DNA from: Candidatus Izemoplasma sp.
Lineage (GTDB): Bacteria; Bacillota_I; Bacilli_A; Izemoplasmatales; Izemoplasmataceae
Length of the DNA: 5,253 nt
NCBI GenBank assembly: GCA_029939615.1
Contig: JAOZSP010000125.1
Location: forward strand, 1-5,253
Direction: 5' to 3'
Position numbers and translations under genes: made by a program. This document shows, piece by piece, positions 5,208 to 5,253 of the stretch. The notes under the pieces were generated by a model. The model was not told the origin of the DNA and searched no databases. It saw only the letters and a program-made list of their open reading frames with translations. The first letter of the stretch is position 1. Each line of letters opens with the position of its first letter.

Positions 5208-5253
5208 TTAAACTTTATCTATATCTTCAATAATCAGTATTATTTTGTAATCC
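5208..5253 (-). CDS. Probable 3' end of a convergent gene (partial)
   Basis: The minus strand is open from the window edge for 14 codons, ending in TAA at 5210-5208. It would encode DYKIILIIEDIDKV at the C-terminus, a plausible mix of hydrophobic and acidic residues. The other two minus frames hit stop codons within the same stretch. If real, its stop lies only nine bases from the mnmE stop, in convergent orientation. The fragment is too short to name. One plus-strand frame is also open here but has no start codon or coding-like character. Confidence 0.35.
   Translation of the reverse strand, partial: DYKIILIIEDIDKV

Noticed and set aside
5195..5218. Possible bidirectional terminator after mnmE (ATAAAG...CTTTAT).
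   Set aside because: A six-base-pair AT-rich stem with a 12-base loop and no adjacent T-tract on the plus strand is too weak to call.

Overview
The window is visibly AT-rich (roughly 30% GC by eye) and carries only housekeeping-type genes. The lineage looks like a low-GC Bacillota/Mycoplasmatota relative that uses the ordinary bacterial code. All complete genes end in TAA, and all six tryptophans that I checked (five in DnaX, one in MnmE) are TGG. In an AT-rich organism that reads UGA as Trp, most would be expected to be TGA. This points away from Mycoplasma/Spiroplasma and towards Acholeplasma-, Izemoplasma- or Haloplasma-type organisms or an AT-rich Firmicute. The exact genus is not resolved.

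The left two thirds is read on the minus strand. A terminator/promoter junction (about 3267-3302) precedes the compact cluster dnaX - ybaB - recR, a conserved Firmicute order. dnaX and ybaB overlap by one base (TAATG), and recR follows ybaB after 12 bases. A 91-residue two-helix membrane protein follows recR, in the slot where Bacillus carries yaaL/bofA. It has its own extended -10 promoter. DnaX (clamp loader), YbaB (nucleoid-associated protein) and RecR (recombination mediator) together serve replication and repair.

Upstream of dnaX is a self-contained minus-strand gene for a 158-residue unrecognised membrane protein, with its own promoter and a clear intrinsic terminator. It is divergent from mnmE (plus strand), the tRNA wobble-uridine modification GTPase. 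The intergenic gap is only 67 bases. It holds two back-to-back -10 boxes 21 bp apart, so each promoter's -35 region lies on the other's -10. The last 46 bases probably hold the 3' end of a convergent gene, so mnmG does not directly follow mnmE here.

I found no mobile element, CRISPR array, toxin system or other clearly new system. The points worth a second look are small: a DnaX-YbaB junction with an in-frame A AAA AAA slip site whose -1 frame is exactly that of ybaB; a shared AGGTGAT ribosome-binding block that creates false GTG starts for three genes; predicted very short leaders at the divergent promoters; exact DnaA-box matches in and after recR; and two hairpin-type inverted repeats in the end of mnmE.
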